Below, in pieces: positions 43,158-56,641 of a DNA stretch of 64,000 nucleotides. Numbering within the stretch: position 1 is the stretch's first letter; every line of letters begins with the position of its first letter. The notes beneath the pieces are model-generated. The model searched no databases. It was not told the origin of the DNA and saw nothing but the letters and a program-made list of their open reading frames with translations. This stretch comes from Anoplolepis gracilipes (taxonomy: Eukaryota > Arthropoda > Insecta > Hymenoptera > Formicidae), in contig NC_132985.1 of NCBI RefSeq assembly GCF_047496725.1, forward strand, positions 8,425,501-8,489,500, read 5' to 3'. The position numbers and the translations under genes are program-made.

Positions 43158-45124
43158 TGTGACCGTATAATTTTTTAGGTAATTAATATGATCGCTCCTT
43201 TCTATAATTTTCGGCCGGTGGACTGGCCTATGGCACACCTCCGGCGCGATCGCTCTTCCTAATCGGAATTTCGTCCCTGAAACGACAATGATTTTGGACG
43301 CCAGGCGCGAATATCCACGCCCCTCTAAACTGATATAATAATTTCACTCTACACGAAAAACGCCAAAATTATTACAATCGCAACGGTAGCTAAAGCGACT
43401 AGCCAGCTTCAAGATAGGGTAGAGGGGGTGGTTCGTAGAGAGTGACACGGGATCGAGAATCGATAGTTTTAGGCGTTGAGTTATTTCAATAAAAGATACA
43501 AGGGCTTTAAATATGAATAAAAGATATATTTAACAAGAGATATTTAGAAACGGAGACTGACTATACAGGAGAGAGTCAAAGTTATTTGCGACAACTAGAC
43601 ATAAAGGTCGCACTCGCTGTGCACGTGAAGGGCGCGCGGCGTCGCGGCTGAACGAAAGATATCAAGTTACACTCGATTTCGGGTAATTCTTACAACGTCG
43701 GAAGTCGCTCGTGACTTGTTAAGGTCGACAACACAAATACCTATCTCAATAAAATACCGCAGTACTCGGCCACGAAACGTCGATCACTCGCGCTATTCAA
43801 TTTCCGAGAAAATTCGCTGGAATGCGTGTAAACATACGCAGTCGGCATGCATTGACCTTCGATAGGGATCGCTACGTCGTTTACTTTTCGCTGTGCAGAC
43901 TATACGAAAATCTCACCGTACGCAAAACACAATTACTCGACGCAACTTATACATGAATCTCAACACTCTTTCGAATTAACGCTACATCAATTATTCCCGG
44001 ATCGCGAGTCGATAGACGGCACGGGATATCGAAGTCGCACGCGGCACGCTCTATACGAACTCGCTTCCCGACGGATATAATACGACAAGTACTATAACTA
44101 ATACGCAACAATTAGTACGACAATTAATGCGACAACTAGTACGACAATTAATGTGACAACAAAAGGTGACTATCGGTGGCTATAGAGAGAGAAAGATTTT
44201 ATGCCTATTTGCGACTCGGACGAAACGAAGCCCCTCGCGAAACTCTAAACGAAATAGTACGGCAACAATTACGCGACGGCGGAGTATTATTTTCTCGTTA
44301 ATCGCGACAACTAAAGATACGATAATTGCGACAGGGCAAAGCTCGTCCGAATCGCGCGATTTACCGCGCGGTTTGGCGGCCTTACAAATATTCGTTTTTC
44401 CTTGTCCAGTCTCGCTCTGGATCGCAGAATTTCTGGGCCTGCCGTCCTCGGTAGCTCGCCGAATAGTGACGAGCGTGAGGCTTGCGGGAGACACACTGGC
44501 GAATTTGTGCGCGATTAGGCCACCTGTGGCGCTATCGCGGCCCTTAGGGCCAATCACAGCCGTCGCTTATCGCGGCTGATTTGACCTCGCTTATCGATTT
44601 TGCGTTTGTGGATCTTCGCGAAGCAGCTTCCCGGGGCGGCTTGTCGGCAGCTTCCGCTCGGCACTGCCCAATGCCCTTGGCTTCCCCGGTCCCCATGGTT
44701 GAGTCCGACCTTGCAGTTCCTTAGTCGGGGGCTCCGACGTCAGCTCCGTCGAGATTGGCCATTCCCTTGACCGTCCCCTTCCGGTCCTTCGCTCCGGGTA
44801 CGATCCTGCGGGTATATATCCTTTAACGGCAGCCGATGTTTCCGCCGATCTATGAGTTATCAATTAAAATGCACAGTTCTTACCGGGCGTGATCTTTCCG
44901 CGTCTATTTCGCCTCCGCCCGCCGTCGGAATCAGCCTCCTGGATCCCTGTAGGTTCCGAATACGAAGAGGTAGCTGCCGCCAAACTCACGCAACAACGCG
45001 CGCAAACGAGAAATATATAAAAGTCGCAAGGGCGCTCTCTCTCTAAATGGAGGACGCAGGCTCCGCGAAACCTTCCCCGATCGAGCCTTTCGGCCTTTGT
45101 GATGGACGAAAAAAAAACATCACA
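43158..45124. mobile_element. Solo LTR, 1,967 bp
   Basis: Starts TGTGACCG, ends CATCACA, and is flanked by the 4-bp duplication ACTT (43154-43157, 45125-45128). The interior is GC-rich relative to both flanks and shares its 3' 0.4 kb with 10107-10475. Overlapping frames near 44.2-44.6 kb show no retroviral-type domains. The length would be unusual for a gypsy LTR but fits some long insect LTRs. Confidence 0.75.
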
Positions 45125-45128
45125 ACTT

Positions 45129-46226
45129 ATATGTAATATAATGATTTATTAAAGCAATTTGTGTTTATGTTTTGAGAAAATAAATATTATAAAACGGAAT
45201 CAATCTATATAATTCAAATACTATTTAAGCTTTTTTAAAGCTTAAATATCAAGTTTAACATAAATATTTCAAATAGTTAACATATATGGTAACACCTTAA
45301 CCTATTATATTTAACATAAAATTGCAAAGAACTATAATAAAAATTTATTAACATATTGTTAATATAAGTTACATATAATTATATTAATTTTTGTTTATTA
45401 ATATTTATACGTATATATTAATTGTTAATATTAATAACTTGTTAATTAAGTAAATCTATTAAATTCAATAAATAAGGAGTTAAAACTTCTATTTCAAAGT
45501 GTAATATACCATGTCTGAATATGTGCAAAAATGTTATCTGCAAACATAATATAAATATGAATATGTATAAAGTATTATACATATACCATACAAATATGCA
45601 AATAATAAATGAGTGATGTGATGAAATTGTTATTTTCAATTATCTATCTAAATGTGATAAAATCTCATTTTTAATTATCTATCTTTTATTTTATAAAAGA
45701 AAAAAAGAGATTTATATATAAAATATATATGAAATAATGTATATTTTCACAAGTATGTCTTTATCTTTTATAATTTAATTACTTCAATTATTAAAAATTA
45801 TTCCTTTTAAAAAATTCTTTCGCATTCTAAATTGTGAGATTTATATTCTGCTTCAACAGTTTATCTCGCAAAGACTCGTCGAATTTGCTCTACATTTGAA
45901 AGCCTCATTGGCCTTTTATCGTCTCAAAAAGGAATTCCTCGATCGAATCCTCGAGGCCGACTTTCAAGATCATACTATTATATATCATACTATTAATATG
46001 TACTATGCTCACAATTTTGATTGACAAAATATAGAATGCGGCGGTGTACATAAGCTACTAAAATATTCTTTTTGTGATTCTTTTTGCAATTTGAACAAAG
46101 AGAAGGATACTATAAGAATACAAAATTAATAAAAAAAATACATTAATAACATTTTTAATAATAAAGTAAGATATCTTTGATTGATACAAAATATGACACT
46201 TTTCATACAGTTTTTCCACATTTCTA
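45129..46226. other. AT-rich intergenic DNA
   Basis: No gene or repeat boundary recognised. Confidence 0.6.
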
Positions 46227-47758
46227 TACAGGATAATTTATTTTAATCTTAACAGAGAAATATTTCGAAAATATGCAATTTTAGAAAAAAACTTTCCAAA
46301 TAAAAGTTGTATGGTATAGAGGGGGACGTACATGGGTGACCTTTATTTGACCTTGAGACGTCTACTTAAGGTCAGATGAAGGTCAACTTAGTTTCTTAAA
46401 TGAAAGTCCCTATTTTTTATTACATTTTCAGATTGTGCAACTTTAAATAAACATTTTCCATATCCTGATAATTTTTTATAAAATCAATAGTTTCCGAGAT
46501 ATCAGAGTTCAAAGAATGAAAAATTACTCAATCGACTTTTGATTGCGCAAAACTTTCGGCGTTATCCAGGATCAACGACGTGGACATGGTGATAATATGA
46601 TCCTTTTTAGGATGCTTGATTTCCATGAGTCCCCTTGCCTCTCACGATTTACGTCTTATAACATTTGTTCGAATGTGTCACCATTTACTTCAATACACAT
46701 TTGGAACCTTCGACGCAATGCAATATCGGTAGTCCTTCGAAGAACTTCTTCAGGAATAGTTGTCTGGTAATGCGATTTCTCATATCGATCGGAATCGTTG
46801 GCTCAGTATCAAAAAGAATTCCTTTAATGTGCCCTCACAGGACGAAATTACAAGGAGTCAAATCAAGGGAGAATTTGGAGGCCATCGGACATAACCGTTG
46901 AATCCTATCCAGGGTTCAGGATATCTTTGGTGTAAATAATCTCGCACAATGTTAGCACTGTGCGAAGGAGCACCATCGTGCTGAAACCACATTCGTTCTC
47001 TAGTTCTTAATGGTGTATTTTCTAATAATTCATGTAGGTCATTTTGCAAGAACTGTAAATACATTTCTCGATTAAGAGTATCTTCAAAGAAATGGGGTCC
47101 AATAATTTGGTCATCTAATATGCCACACCAAACATTTACTTTCCATTGATGCTGATGATCTACATGACGAATCCAAAATGGATTAACATCCGAATAATAA
47201 TGAGAATTGTGACGATTTAATTCTCCGGTATTCTGAAAAGTTTTAAATGTCAAAGATTTTAAATGTGTATTGAAGTGAATCGTGACACATTCGAACAAAT
47301 GTTATAAACGTAAATCGTGAGAGGCAAGGGGATTCGGGGAAATCAAGTACCTCGAATCGTGAGAGGCAAGGGGACTCACAGAAATCAAGCACTCCAAAAG
47401 GGATCAGATTACCATCACGTTCATGTCGTTGATCCTGGATAACGCCAAAAGTGGTTTACGTAATCAAAAGTCGATTGAGTAATTTTTCATTTTTTGAACT
47501 CTAATATCTCAGAAACTATTGATTTTATTAAAAATTATCAAGATATAAAAAATGTTCATTTAAACTTGCACAATCTGAAAATGTAATAAAAAATAGGGAC
47601 TTCCATTTAAGAAACTTAAGTTGACCTTCATCTGATCTTAAATAAACGTCACCATGGTACGTCTCACGCTATACCATACAACTTTTATTTGGAAAGTTTT
47701 TTTGTAAAATCGCATATTTTCGACATATTTCTCTATTGAGCTTAAAATGAATCATGTA
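46227..47758. mobile_element. Tc1/mariner-superfamily element with about 450-bp inverted repeats
   Basis: The ends TACA(G)G-ATAATTTATTTTAA and its partner TTAAAATGAATCATGTA are inverted, with TA at the flanks. Pairing runs inwards through GCGTTATCCAGGATCAACGA (about 46550) to GTTCGAATGTGTCAC (about 46668). The interior carries a transposase fragment on the minus strand. TGACCTT/AAGGTCA motifs lie in both arms. Confidence 0.75.
46858..47298 (-). pseudogene. Tc1/mariner-type transposase fragment (DDE_3)
   Basis: Reads NVWCGILDDQIIGPHFFEDT, FLQNDLHELLENT, MWFQHDGAPSHSANIVRDYL and GYVRWPPNSPL. The HDGAP.H block holds the second catalytic Asp and WPP(N/R)SP the zone before the third acidic residue, which is missing where the inverted repeat begins. 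The N-terminal helix-turn-helix part is absent. About 146 of an expected 340 residues remain. Confidence 0.8.
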
Positions 47759-47932
47759 TAAATATAAATTGACTAACTGTATTTTTGGCAATGCATATAC
47801 ACTCAAATATTGCATATGTCATGAAATACATCAATAAATGGATAATAATTTTATTCCGCTGTATTATTCTAAAAAACCATTGACATTTCAAATATCAAAT
47901 GATTTAATATTCACATTTTTCAAACATTAACA

Positions 47933-48562
47933 AGTAGTGTGTTAAAGGGGATTCTAACCCAGACGCTCGAGGGGGGTGCGGGGGCGGGGAATGACGTCAC
48001 GCAAGTCCGCGACGCGGTTTGTAGACGAGGGGTACACGGAGAGGGGGAGAGGTCCGTGACACAGCTGTAGGTCCGCGACACGGTTTGTAGACGACGAGGG
48101 GTACGCGGTGAGGGGAAGAGGTCCGCGGCGCGGTTTGTAGACGAGGGGACAGCGGAGAAGAGAGAGGTCCGCGACGCGGCCGGTAGACGAGGGGTTTGCG
48201 GAGAGGGAAGAGAGGTCCGCGGCGTAACCGATGGGTCCGCGAGTAGGGAGAGGGATAGAGAGAGACGGCGCGATAGGCGTTCGCAACGCGGTAGAGAGAG
48301 ACGGCGCGATAGGCGTTCGCAACGCGGTAGACGGAGACGCGTGGTATAGGATAGAATAAGGAGAGTATGATGTGGTGGGAAAAGGTGAGCGCTATATGCG
48401 TTTAGCATAGCGTAGGACAAGGAGAACGCACGTGGTGGGAAAAGGAGAAGATTACAATAGAAAGATAATGTGAGAGAGAAAGAAGGAGGATGAGGGGAAA
48501 GAATAGCGGAAGCGCGTTAAGACGGAGGCTAAAGGTGTACGCGGAAAATAAATTTTTTTTAT
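47933..48562. repeat. Palindromic element terminal repeat, left
   Basis: Inverted copy of 62690-63283. Contains about five imperfect 45-50-bp units ending CCGCG(A/G)CGCGGTTTGTAGAC, and an extra 36-bp tandem unit (48262-48334, GGCGCGATAGGCGTTCGCAA twice) absent on the right. Confidence 0.85.
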
Positions 48563-48799
48563 ATTAAATTTATTATATTAAATTATAATCTCAAAATTCA
48601 GTATTCAACTTGGAAATTTATTATCTTATATTTCTTGTCTTTCAAAAGAAATTTATTTTACATGCTTGGTTTTCTAAAAAAATACAAGGTAGCCAAACTT
48701 ACGGGCGTAAAGAGCTAGTAAAATTATTATTATTATTATTAATTATATAATATATGGTGGAATAAGGATAAGATTGATTGAAGAAGGCGCAAGCAATAT

Positions 48800-49520
48800 A
48801 CATGTTTAACATAATTTTTATTCAAAGATGTGTGTGTGTGTGTGTGTGTGTGTGTGTTCTAAAATTAAAAATATAAAATATAAAATTATAAATTTGGGAA
48901 AAAAGGAGGCAATCGCAACGAGTCAGCCGCAGTTGGTGAAACGCAATTTTTAATCTGTATTCATTCAAACAACAAAATTAAAATAAATTTAAATTGGTTT
49001 GACATAAGATGAGACGTACGTTTCGGCCTTCTTTTTAGGCCATCTTCAGCGCAAAATTAATCGAAATACAATCAATATAATAAATCTAAATACAATCGTA
49101 TAAAAGACAGATATAAGTATAGAACGGAAAGTTACAATAATAAGAACGCAATTCAGTCACTTACATAAATATTGTAACGTTGACACATTGTTGGAAATAG
49201 AATATGGGTCCAAAACGCAAAGTAGCAAACTCTCGACCAAAGTAATTGTCTTATCGTTTGTTAGTGGAGATAAGTTTATAACTATTGTCTAAACATCACT
49301 GGTTGAGAGGCTGATAAAGTTAAATGATAAAAATAAAAAATTTTTAATTGAGAAAAAAACCAAAGTAGTTAGTCAAACGAATAAAATTGTTAATAATAAT
49401 GTTGATAAAGTTACGTAGTAAAAAATGAAAATTTAAATTAAGAAGAGACCAAAGGCAGTTAGTCAAACAAATAAAAATATTTAATAATATAATATAAAAT
49501 ATAAAAATACGAAATATAAA
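48800..49520 (-). mobile_element. Left arm: (GT)n and Penelope LTR fragment with hammerhead-like motif
   Basis: 48831-48856 is a GT array. On the minus strand CTGAAGA (49043-49049), a GGCC stem and GAAAC (49020-49024) repeat the motif described for the right arm. Confidence 0.6.
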
Positions 49521-49528
49521 ATATAATA

Positions 49529-49799
49529 TTGGGTACGGGAATAAGTTTTAATCGTTTTCCCATAGATGGCAGTAATAGTATCGCTTGCATCATTTCTAAT
49601 CTTTCGATACATAGATTTGAAAGGTGTGTATGTGAGCTATCAAACGCAGTATAAGATTTTTGTTTAGAGTGTAAACAACAAGTATTTATATCGCATCGAA
49701 AATGTCGGAATTTGTTCCAAAAAAGCAGCATTTGCGGGAAGTTTTTCTTCACTACTATCTTTTGAAGTAAAGTGCTGCAGAAACGTGCCGTTTGCACAA
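49529..49799 (+). mobile_element. Left-arm mariner, truncated and inverted within the arm
   Basis: TTGGGTACGGGAATAAG opens about 267 bp identical, apart from one base, to the first part of the right-arm mariner, and in the same absolute direction. It ends TTTGC and then joins ACAATA, leaving only CAA of the other terminus. In a mirror arm it should run the other way. Confidence 0.8.
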
Positions 49800-49953
49800 T
49801 ACATATAATATGAAGTAGAATATAATTTGTGCCTTCTATGTACGGCAATGCTGAGAATTCATTGCGGATAATCTGCAGGAAAAAACAAATCTTATTAGTA
49901 TATACATTTCATCATTTTTAAAAGATACTTACAATATTAACTTCAAATATCAT

Positions 49954-50746
49954 TCACATTGTCAAAGTCGAAATTACAGATTTCATGTTGACTTCGATAT
50001 CAGGTGGCGACGACTGCGGTGGTGGTGGTGACAACATATATTTGTTTGGATATGTATATTTATTCAAACATGTACAGTCGAGAATCTTTTCACAAGTACA
50101 CAAATATCCAAAACGTTCTTGTTGATTATCTACAAACAATTTCTTAAATTTATCAGTCTCAATATTATGATAAAAAAAACCATCGAAAATATAAATTCTA
50201 AACACTTATTGTTTATACTTGTTGGGATACATATATACACACACGGCAGATATGTACAAGCGCGGATACATTCAGCTACCCAACCATAATTGAATTCTGT
50301 ACACTGATAACGGCTACTGGTTCCACATCCGTATTCCCTTATTCGCTTTATATATTTCACCCGTATGATATGCGGTACACTGATCTATCCAACAATCTTC
50401 TGAATCCACAAATCGAGTAAATCTGCGTTCATTGGAATAAAGTTCATCGTTAGGATACTCGAGAGGTGATTTATAATTATTACAAAGTTCACGGAAAATT
50501 TTTCTTTGTAAATCGACCGGCCATTCTGTATAATCGCAATCATACACAGTCACTGTCAACAGCTTCAGTTTGGCGGGTGAAATGTTGCACATCTACATTT
50601 TGCATGTCTACTTCCCGATCATGAATAAATTTTGGTATCGATATTCGTGGAAAAGTCTTCGTTTCACTGTCATTGTCTCGAACAAGAGCGATTACATATC
50701 TCCATTCCTTCACATGTTTTTCGAGTTTTCTTATAAAAGGCTCCAT
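49954..50746 (-). pseudogene. Left arm: decayed Maverick-type gene D
   Basis: Mirror of 59862-60654 with two single-base differences (V/I and Q/H changes at the protein level). See that entry. Confidence 0.6.
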
Positions 50747-51004
50747 TGTAAGTAATATTGTTCTTCTGTCTTTGACAAAAACAGTCATAAGAAATGTTTA
50801 TATTAATAATAAGTTCAAATGTTTATCATCACACATGCATAATAATAGTTTCTTTTTCAGACACAGATCTTAGTTTGTGCAACAGTCATCAACGCAAAAT
50901 TTTCTTTATGAGCTATAACAAGATCGTATTAAGGATGGTCATACACGCTCCTCCATAGATCGCCACTAATAGTTCTCTTCCGAAGAAAGTTTATTTTTCA
51001 TACA

Positions 51005-51359
51005 TTAGTCTTCTTTCGTACAAAACGGGCAAAAATTACATGGTATTATTTGATACAACGAATTTCGACACTCCCTGCAAAATAATCTGAGGATTAGTTC
51101 ATAAACTATAGTTTCATGTGTGCGTACCGCTTCAATATCATGAAACATGATGTACAGTATTTACGACCACTCGCGGTTCTATAATAAAAAATACAACGCA
51201 CATTCGTTTCATCACATTATATGTATGGAGTTCTGCAGCATCTAACTTACGCTCAACATTTTCTGTACCATCACTAAAATCATTGTCATAAATACTGTCG
51301 TGTAAGGATTCTACATCCGATTCAGACGAATCGGACGAAATGTCCATCAAGTCATCCAT
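51005..51359 (-). pseudogene. Left arm: acidic/zinc gene C
   Basis: Mirror of 59249-59603, same frame breaks. Confidence 0.65.
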
Positions 51360-51519
51360 GAGCGCAAAGTTTTCTTTATCAGATATAACAAGAATGTCAC
51401 AGGGATGATCGTAAGCTCTCGTTTTCTTCACCAGATACGACAAGAGTGTCACAAAGATGATCGCAAACTCTCCTATGATGCACGTTCCTCCCAAATATAT
51501 ATTTTAATCTCACATCTCT

Positions 51520-52618
51520 CATCTTCTTCTAACTCGAGTATCACGTTTCATCTAAATCAGCATTTTTCAACATCTTTAGCAGAATGAATGTAGATCCAAC
51601 TATACACAGCATACGTTTTATAAAAAATAGGCCAAGAAAGAAATAAAAAACAATCAGTAATGAAAAAAGACAACTGTCGCTCCACACAGCATTCATACAG
51701 ATAATATAAAACGATTATTGAATCACAACACAATCAAATAAACATCAAACAGATATGTATCGAACATTGATCAACATCAATTGAAACATCGATCCAACCA
51801 TGTTCAAACCACAATCATACATCAAATAAACATCAAACAAACATCTATCGAACCGCGATGAACATCGATCCAATCATGTTTGAACCACTATCGTACATCA
51901 AACGAACATCGATCAACATTAAACAAACGTCAATTAACATTAAACAAACATTTATCGAACCGCGATGAACATCTATCGAACCATGTTTAAACCACTATCG
52001 TACATCAAACGAACGTCGATCAACATCTATTGAACCGCGATGAACATCTATCGAACCATGTTTGAACCACTATCGTACAACAAACGAACGTCGACCAACA
52101 TAAAATGTATCATGATAAATTACAATAAACAAAAATCAACTATTTGTACCGTTCAAAAGACGTTAAATATTTTAATATCGAAATATAATACCAGATGCAA
52201 CTGCGTCACGTACTGAAATATAATACGATATAATACTACAGAGATGGACAAGAAAAAACTCTCATCTCCTTCCAACTCGAGTATCACGTCTCATATACAT
52301 CAGCATTTTTCAGCAGCTTTAGCAGAATGAATGTAGATCCAACTTTACACAGGATACGTTTTATAAAGAATAGGCGAAGAAAGAAATAATAAAAATCAGT
52401 AATAAAAGTCAACTGTCGCTCCATACAGCATTTATACAGATAATTATAATAAAACGATTATTGAATCACGACACAATCAAATAAACATTAAACAGACATG
52501 TATCGAACATTGATCAACATCGATTGAAACATCGATTCAACCATGTTTGAACCATTATCATATATCAAACAACCCTCGATCAACATTAAAACGAACCATG
52601 ATCGGTTCGTAATCAGCT
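51520..52618. repeat. Left arm: satellite-like array between two 0.3-kb direct repeats
   Basis: Mirror of 57990-59088. GCAGAATGAATGTAGATCCA occurs at 51579 and 52322. Confidence 0.8.
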
Positions 52619-52817
52619 GTCATTAATCGACTACTTGTTTAAAGATGTTAAATATTCCACGTCTATTGTCTGCTAAAAATGCAAACTAACATAAAAATGC
52701 ATCACGTACTGTAATATAATATTCACCACACAGATGTATACAAGAATAAGGTATATAATACTTGCTATAAGAAGAGGATAAAAAAAGATAATAACGCATA
52801 TGTATTTTGACAATAGT

Positions 52818-52947
52818 TTATTTCAAATATGGATTGATCAAACCTTTATAATAAGGCTTCGACCACCAATTGAATATTTTGAATACATTTGTAAAGCACA
52901 ATTTTTATATGTTTATTGCAATGCATAGTAGATTCGAATTTATTTTC
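52818..52947 (-). pseudogene. Left arm: tail of Maverick gene homologous to 23621-24151
   Basis: Mirror of 57661-57790. Confidence 0.55.
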
Positions 52948-53966
52948 AATCGCGTCCAATTTAAATAATATTCTATTTAACTTTCCTAAGATTAGTTCCT
53001 TAAATTCTGAAATAAATTAATATTATTTAGTTTATAGAATATGAATATAATTCCTGTGTTTTCTATATTATACATTATTGCAACAAATATATTTTTGCAT
53101 ACTTCTTTATTTATAGAAAATATATAAAAGTATTAGTATTTTTTAAACTTACCATGAGAACATAGATTTTCATTTTCTATACGGAAAGCAGAATTTTTTT
53201 ATAAAAGATGTACTATCTGTAACAATTTTGTTGTTATTATTAATATCTGAAAAGAAACTAAGTATTAGTATTTTTTTTACAAATATCATATAACGTTAAT
53301 AAATTGTAGTTAATGCTCACCGTTTTTGCTTATTACATTAAACAATATGTTTTCGTCTAATATATTTCTTCCAATATGTTTAGATGTACTCTGTAGCTCT
53401 TTGTCATACGACACAAAATTTTGTTTCTCTGGAAGAGCGGGCAGAATTTTTCCTTGCGTAACACTATTTTTCTTTAAAGAAATCTACATTTTTTTTTTTC
53501 AAAAGAGAAAGATAAATATTTTTTTTTAATTATTATACGTCTTCTTTTTTTCTCGTTCTTGTAATTCATTTGAAGATAGACCTGTATCATTATTTGATGT
53601 ATCTTCTGCCAAAATTAATTTTTGTATATCTTCTTCGTAAGTATCTGAATAATTTAAAATAAAAGTGTAAAAGAAGTTATAAAAATTATTAATAATATAT
53701 GCAATATTACATGTAACTAATAATACATACAAATTTATGTTTTATATTATTCACTTACTTGCAATGCCAAAAATTTTTACTGGTAACTCCTTCCAATCTG
53801 ACTTTTCTCATGGTATCTCTTGTGCCGTTATAGCTTTATTAATACGAAGCTTTGTTTTAAAGTGACTAGGCCCAATACATATAAACGTATCTGCGTTGTA
53901 CCATGTAGCAGGTATTAGCTGCAGACCATCATTAAATTCCGCAATGATATATTTTTCGTTACCCAT
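52948..53966 (-). pseudogene. Left arm: DUF4806-like gene
   Basis: Mirror of 56642-57660 including the same premature stop. Confidence 0.6.
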
Positions 53967-54232
53967 TTCTGTGTTACGCAAAATGAACGAAGATCATGAA
54001 GAAATTATGTATACATATTTTATTATAAAAATATGTATATTATGTTACGCACAAAATTATATTTCATGACATGGTGATTTATATAAATCTTTTACATATT
54101 TCAAATTTGTACCAGTAACACAAATTTTTTATTTTTTATGTAACATTTATAATCAGAATATATTTACCGTTTCATAATAAGCAGCAATTATTAGAAGAAT
54201 TTTTACAATTAATAGTAAATTTTCCATTTGAT

Positions 54233-55349
54233 ATTCTGAGATACTACGATTCAACATCAACATTATCAAGTACTGGACCATTCTTGTGTAAATTTGTACA
54301 TGAATATATCTTATTATTATTATTATTATTATTATCATGTTCTACAAATAAGAAATTACAATTTTCAATTTCATTATACCTTTTAATCAACTGTTGCAAT
54401 GGCTTTTCATTTTTCCGTAACCGTCTTTTTATAAATGTCTTAAAATTTTTGAAACTGAAAGTACTAAAATTATCGAGTGGACCATACAGTCTTACATCAA
54501 ATCATATACGTAAAAGATTATGCACATTATGCGATATGTACTGTTTACCGTATAATATTTCAAATGACTCAATAAAATAATGAAGCAAAGCTTCAGCAAA
54601 ACTTTTAATTCTTCTTGACATAAATTTCGACGTGTAAGAATTATTACAGGTACATGTAATGTGAGAAAATGATATATATATTTTTTTTCTTGTAATATAT
54701 TTCTCAATACAACAGGACTGATTATAATAGAAAATTTCTAATTTCTGCTGCTTTCCACTGCTTAACGTCTCTTATTGATCTGGGTCTTCTAACAAAATCA
54801 ACCGGTGTAGTATTTCTAAGTAAAATCAGTAAATGTGATATTTTATTAATAGCTCATGCATTTAAACGTATAGAAGTTGGACCTTTCATCCAAAGTAGTA
54901 TCATTTTGTCATAACTCCTAAACAGATCAAATGCATATAATCTAACGGAGTGTTAGTTATAGGTAAAAAATTGAGAACATTATGTAAAATAGAAACACTA
55001 ATTTGAAAATCTTTATAGGCATTAATCACAAATAATTTATCTGTTCTTAAAGTATTGTTTTCTTTTCATATGGAAAGCAGATTCTACCTATTTACACATT
55101 TGCCCTTGATTAAACAATTATTAAACCCGGTATGACCTTTTATAGATAATGTAAAAGATTTGACAGGTGCATCGCATTATTAAAGCAAATAATGAGACTT
55201 TAATAATGTCTTTATTATAAATATAACCATTAATAATTAAATCGATTAAGTCGTTAACTAAAGGTGCGAAAAAAAAAGAAAAAAAACATCAGCATTATTA
55301 GGTTTCTGATATCCAAAGTATGCACCAACAAGATATATAACATGATATT
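54233..55349 (-). pseudogene. Left arm: tnp2-like transposase fragment, extends through the spacer
   Basis: Mirror of 55350-56375, but on this side the gene continues 91 bp further to 55349, reading VGAYFGYQKPNNAD on the minus strand. The reading upstream of that is lost. Confidence 0.7.
55259..55349. other. Palindrome spacer, 91 bp
   Basis: The arms meet at GTTAAC on both sides (55253-55258 and 55350-55355). The spacer itself is the continuation of the left-arm transposase gene and has no partner on the right. Confidence 0.9.
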
Positions 55350-56375
55350 GTTAACGACTTAATCGATTTAATTATTAATGGTTATATTTATAATAAAGAC
55401 ATTATTAAAGTCTCATTATTTGCTTTAATAATGCGATGCACCTGTCAAATCTTTTACATTATCTATAAAAGGTCATACCGGGTTTAATAATTGTTTAATC
55501 AAGGGCAAATGTGTAAATAGGTAGAATCTGCTTTCCATATGAAAAGAAAACAATACTTTAAGAACAGATAAATTATTTGTGATTAATGCCTATAAAGATT
55601 TTCAAATTAGTGTTTCTATTTTACATAATGTTCTCAATTTTTTACCTATAACTAACACTCCGTTAGATTATATGCATTTGATCTGTTTAGGAGTTATGAC
55701 AAAATGATACTACTTTGGATGAAAGGTCCAACTTCTATACGTTTAAATGCATGAGCTATTAATAAAATATCACATTTACTGATTTTACTTAGAAATACTA
55801 CACCGGTTGATTTTGTTAGAAGACCCAGATCAATAAGAGACGTTAAGCAGTGGAAAGCAGCAGAAATTAGAAATTTTCTATTATAATCAGTCCTGTTGTA
55901 TTGAGAAATATATTACAAGAAAAAAAATATATATATCATTTTCTCACATTACATGTACCTGTAATAATTCTTACACGTCGAAATTTATGTCAAGAAGAAT
56001 TAAAAGTTTTGCTGAAGCTTTGCTTCATTATTTTATTGAGTCATTTGAAATATTATACGGTAAACAGTACATATCGCATAATGTGCATAATCTTTTACGT
56101 ATATGATTTGATGTAAGACTGTATGGTCCACTCGATAATTTTAGTACTTTCAGTTTCAAAAATTTTAAGACATTTATAAAAAGACGGTTACGGAAAAATG
56201 AAAAGCCATTGCAACAGTTGATTAAAAGGTATAATGAAATTGAAAATTGTAATTTCTTATTTGTAGAACATGATAATAATAATAATAATAATAATAAGAT
56301 ATATTCATGTACAAATTTACACAAGAATGGTCCAGTACTTGATAATGTTGATGTTGAATCGTAGTATCTCAGAAT
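55350..56375 (+). pseudogene. Right arm: tnp2-like transposase fragment
   Basis: In shifting frames one finds DAPVKSF and KGHTGF (55440-55480), PLDYMHLICLGVMTK (55665-55700), ISHNVHNLLRIYD (56070-56105) and RRLRKNEKPLQQLIKRYNEI (56190-56240). This order is that of animal transposase-domain proteins related to CACTA tnp2. Several stops and frameshifts. Its 5' part is missing at the palindrome centre. Confidence 0.7.
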
Positions 56376-56641
56376 ATCAAATGGAAAATTTACTATTAAT
56401 TGTAAAAATTCTTCTAATAATTGCTGCTTATTATGAAACGGTAAATATATTCTGATTATAAATGTTACATAAAAAATAAAAAATTTGTGTTACTGGTACA
56501 AATTTGAAATATGTAAAAGATTTATATAAATCACCATGTCATGAAATATAATTTTGTGCGTAACATAATATACATATTTTTATAATAAAATATGTATACA
56601 TAATTTCTTCATGATCTTCGTTCATTTTGCGTAACACAGAA

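Noticed and set aside
44166..45046. Open frames at 44.2-45.0 kb
   Set aside because: Inside the solo LTR; no gag, protease or other motif; GC composition explains them.
54153..54338. Ile-rich short frames at 54.2 kb and 56.3 kb
   Set aside because: Arise from an AAT trinucleotide run in the transposase fragment.
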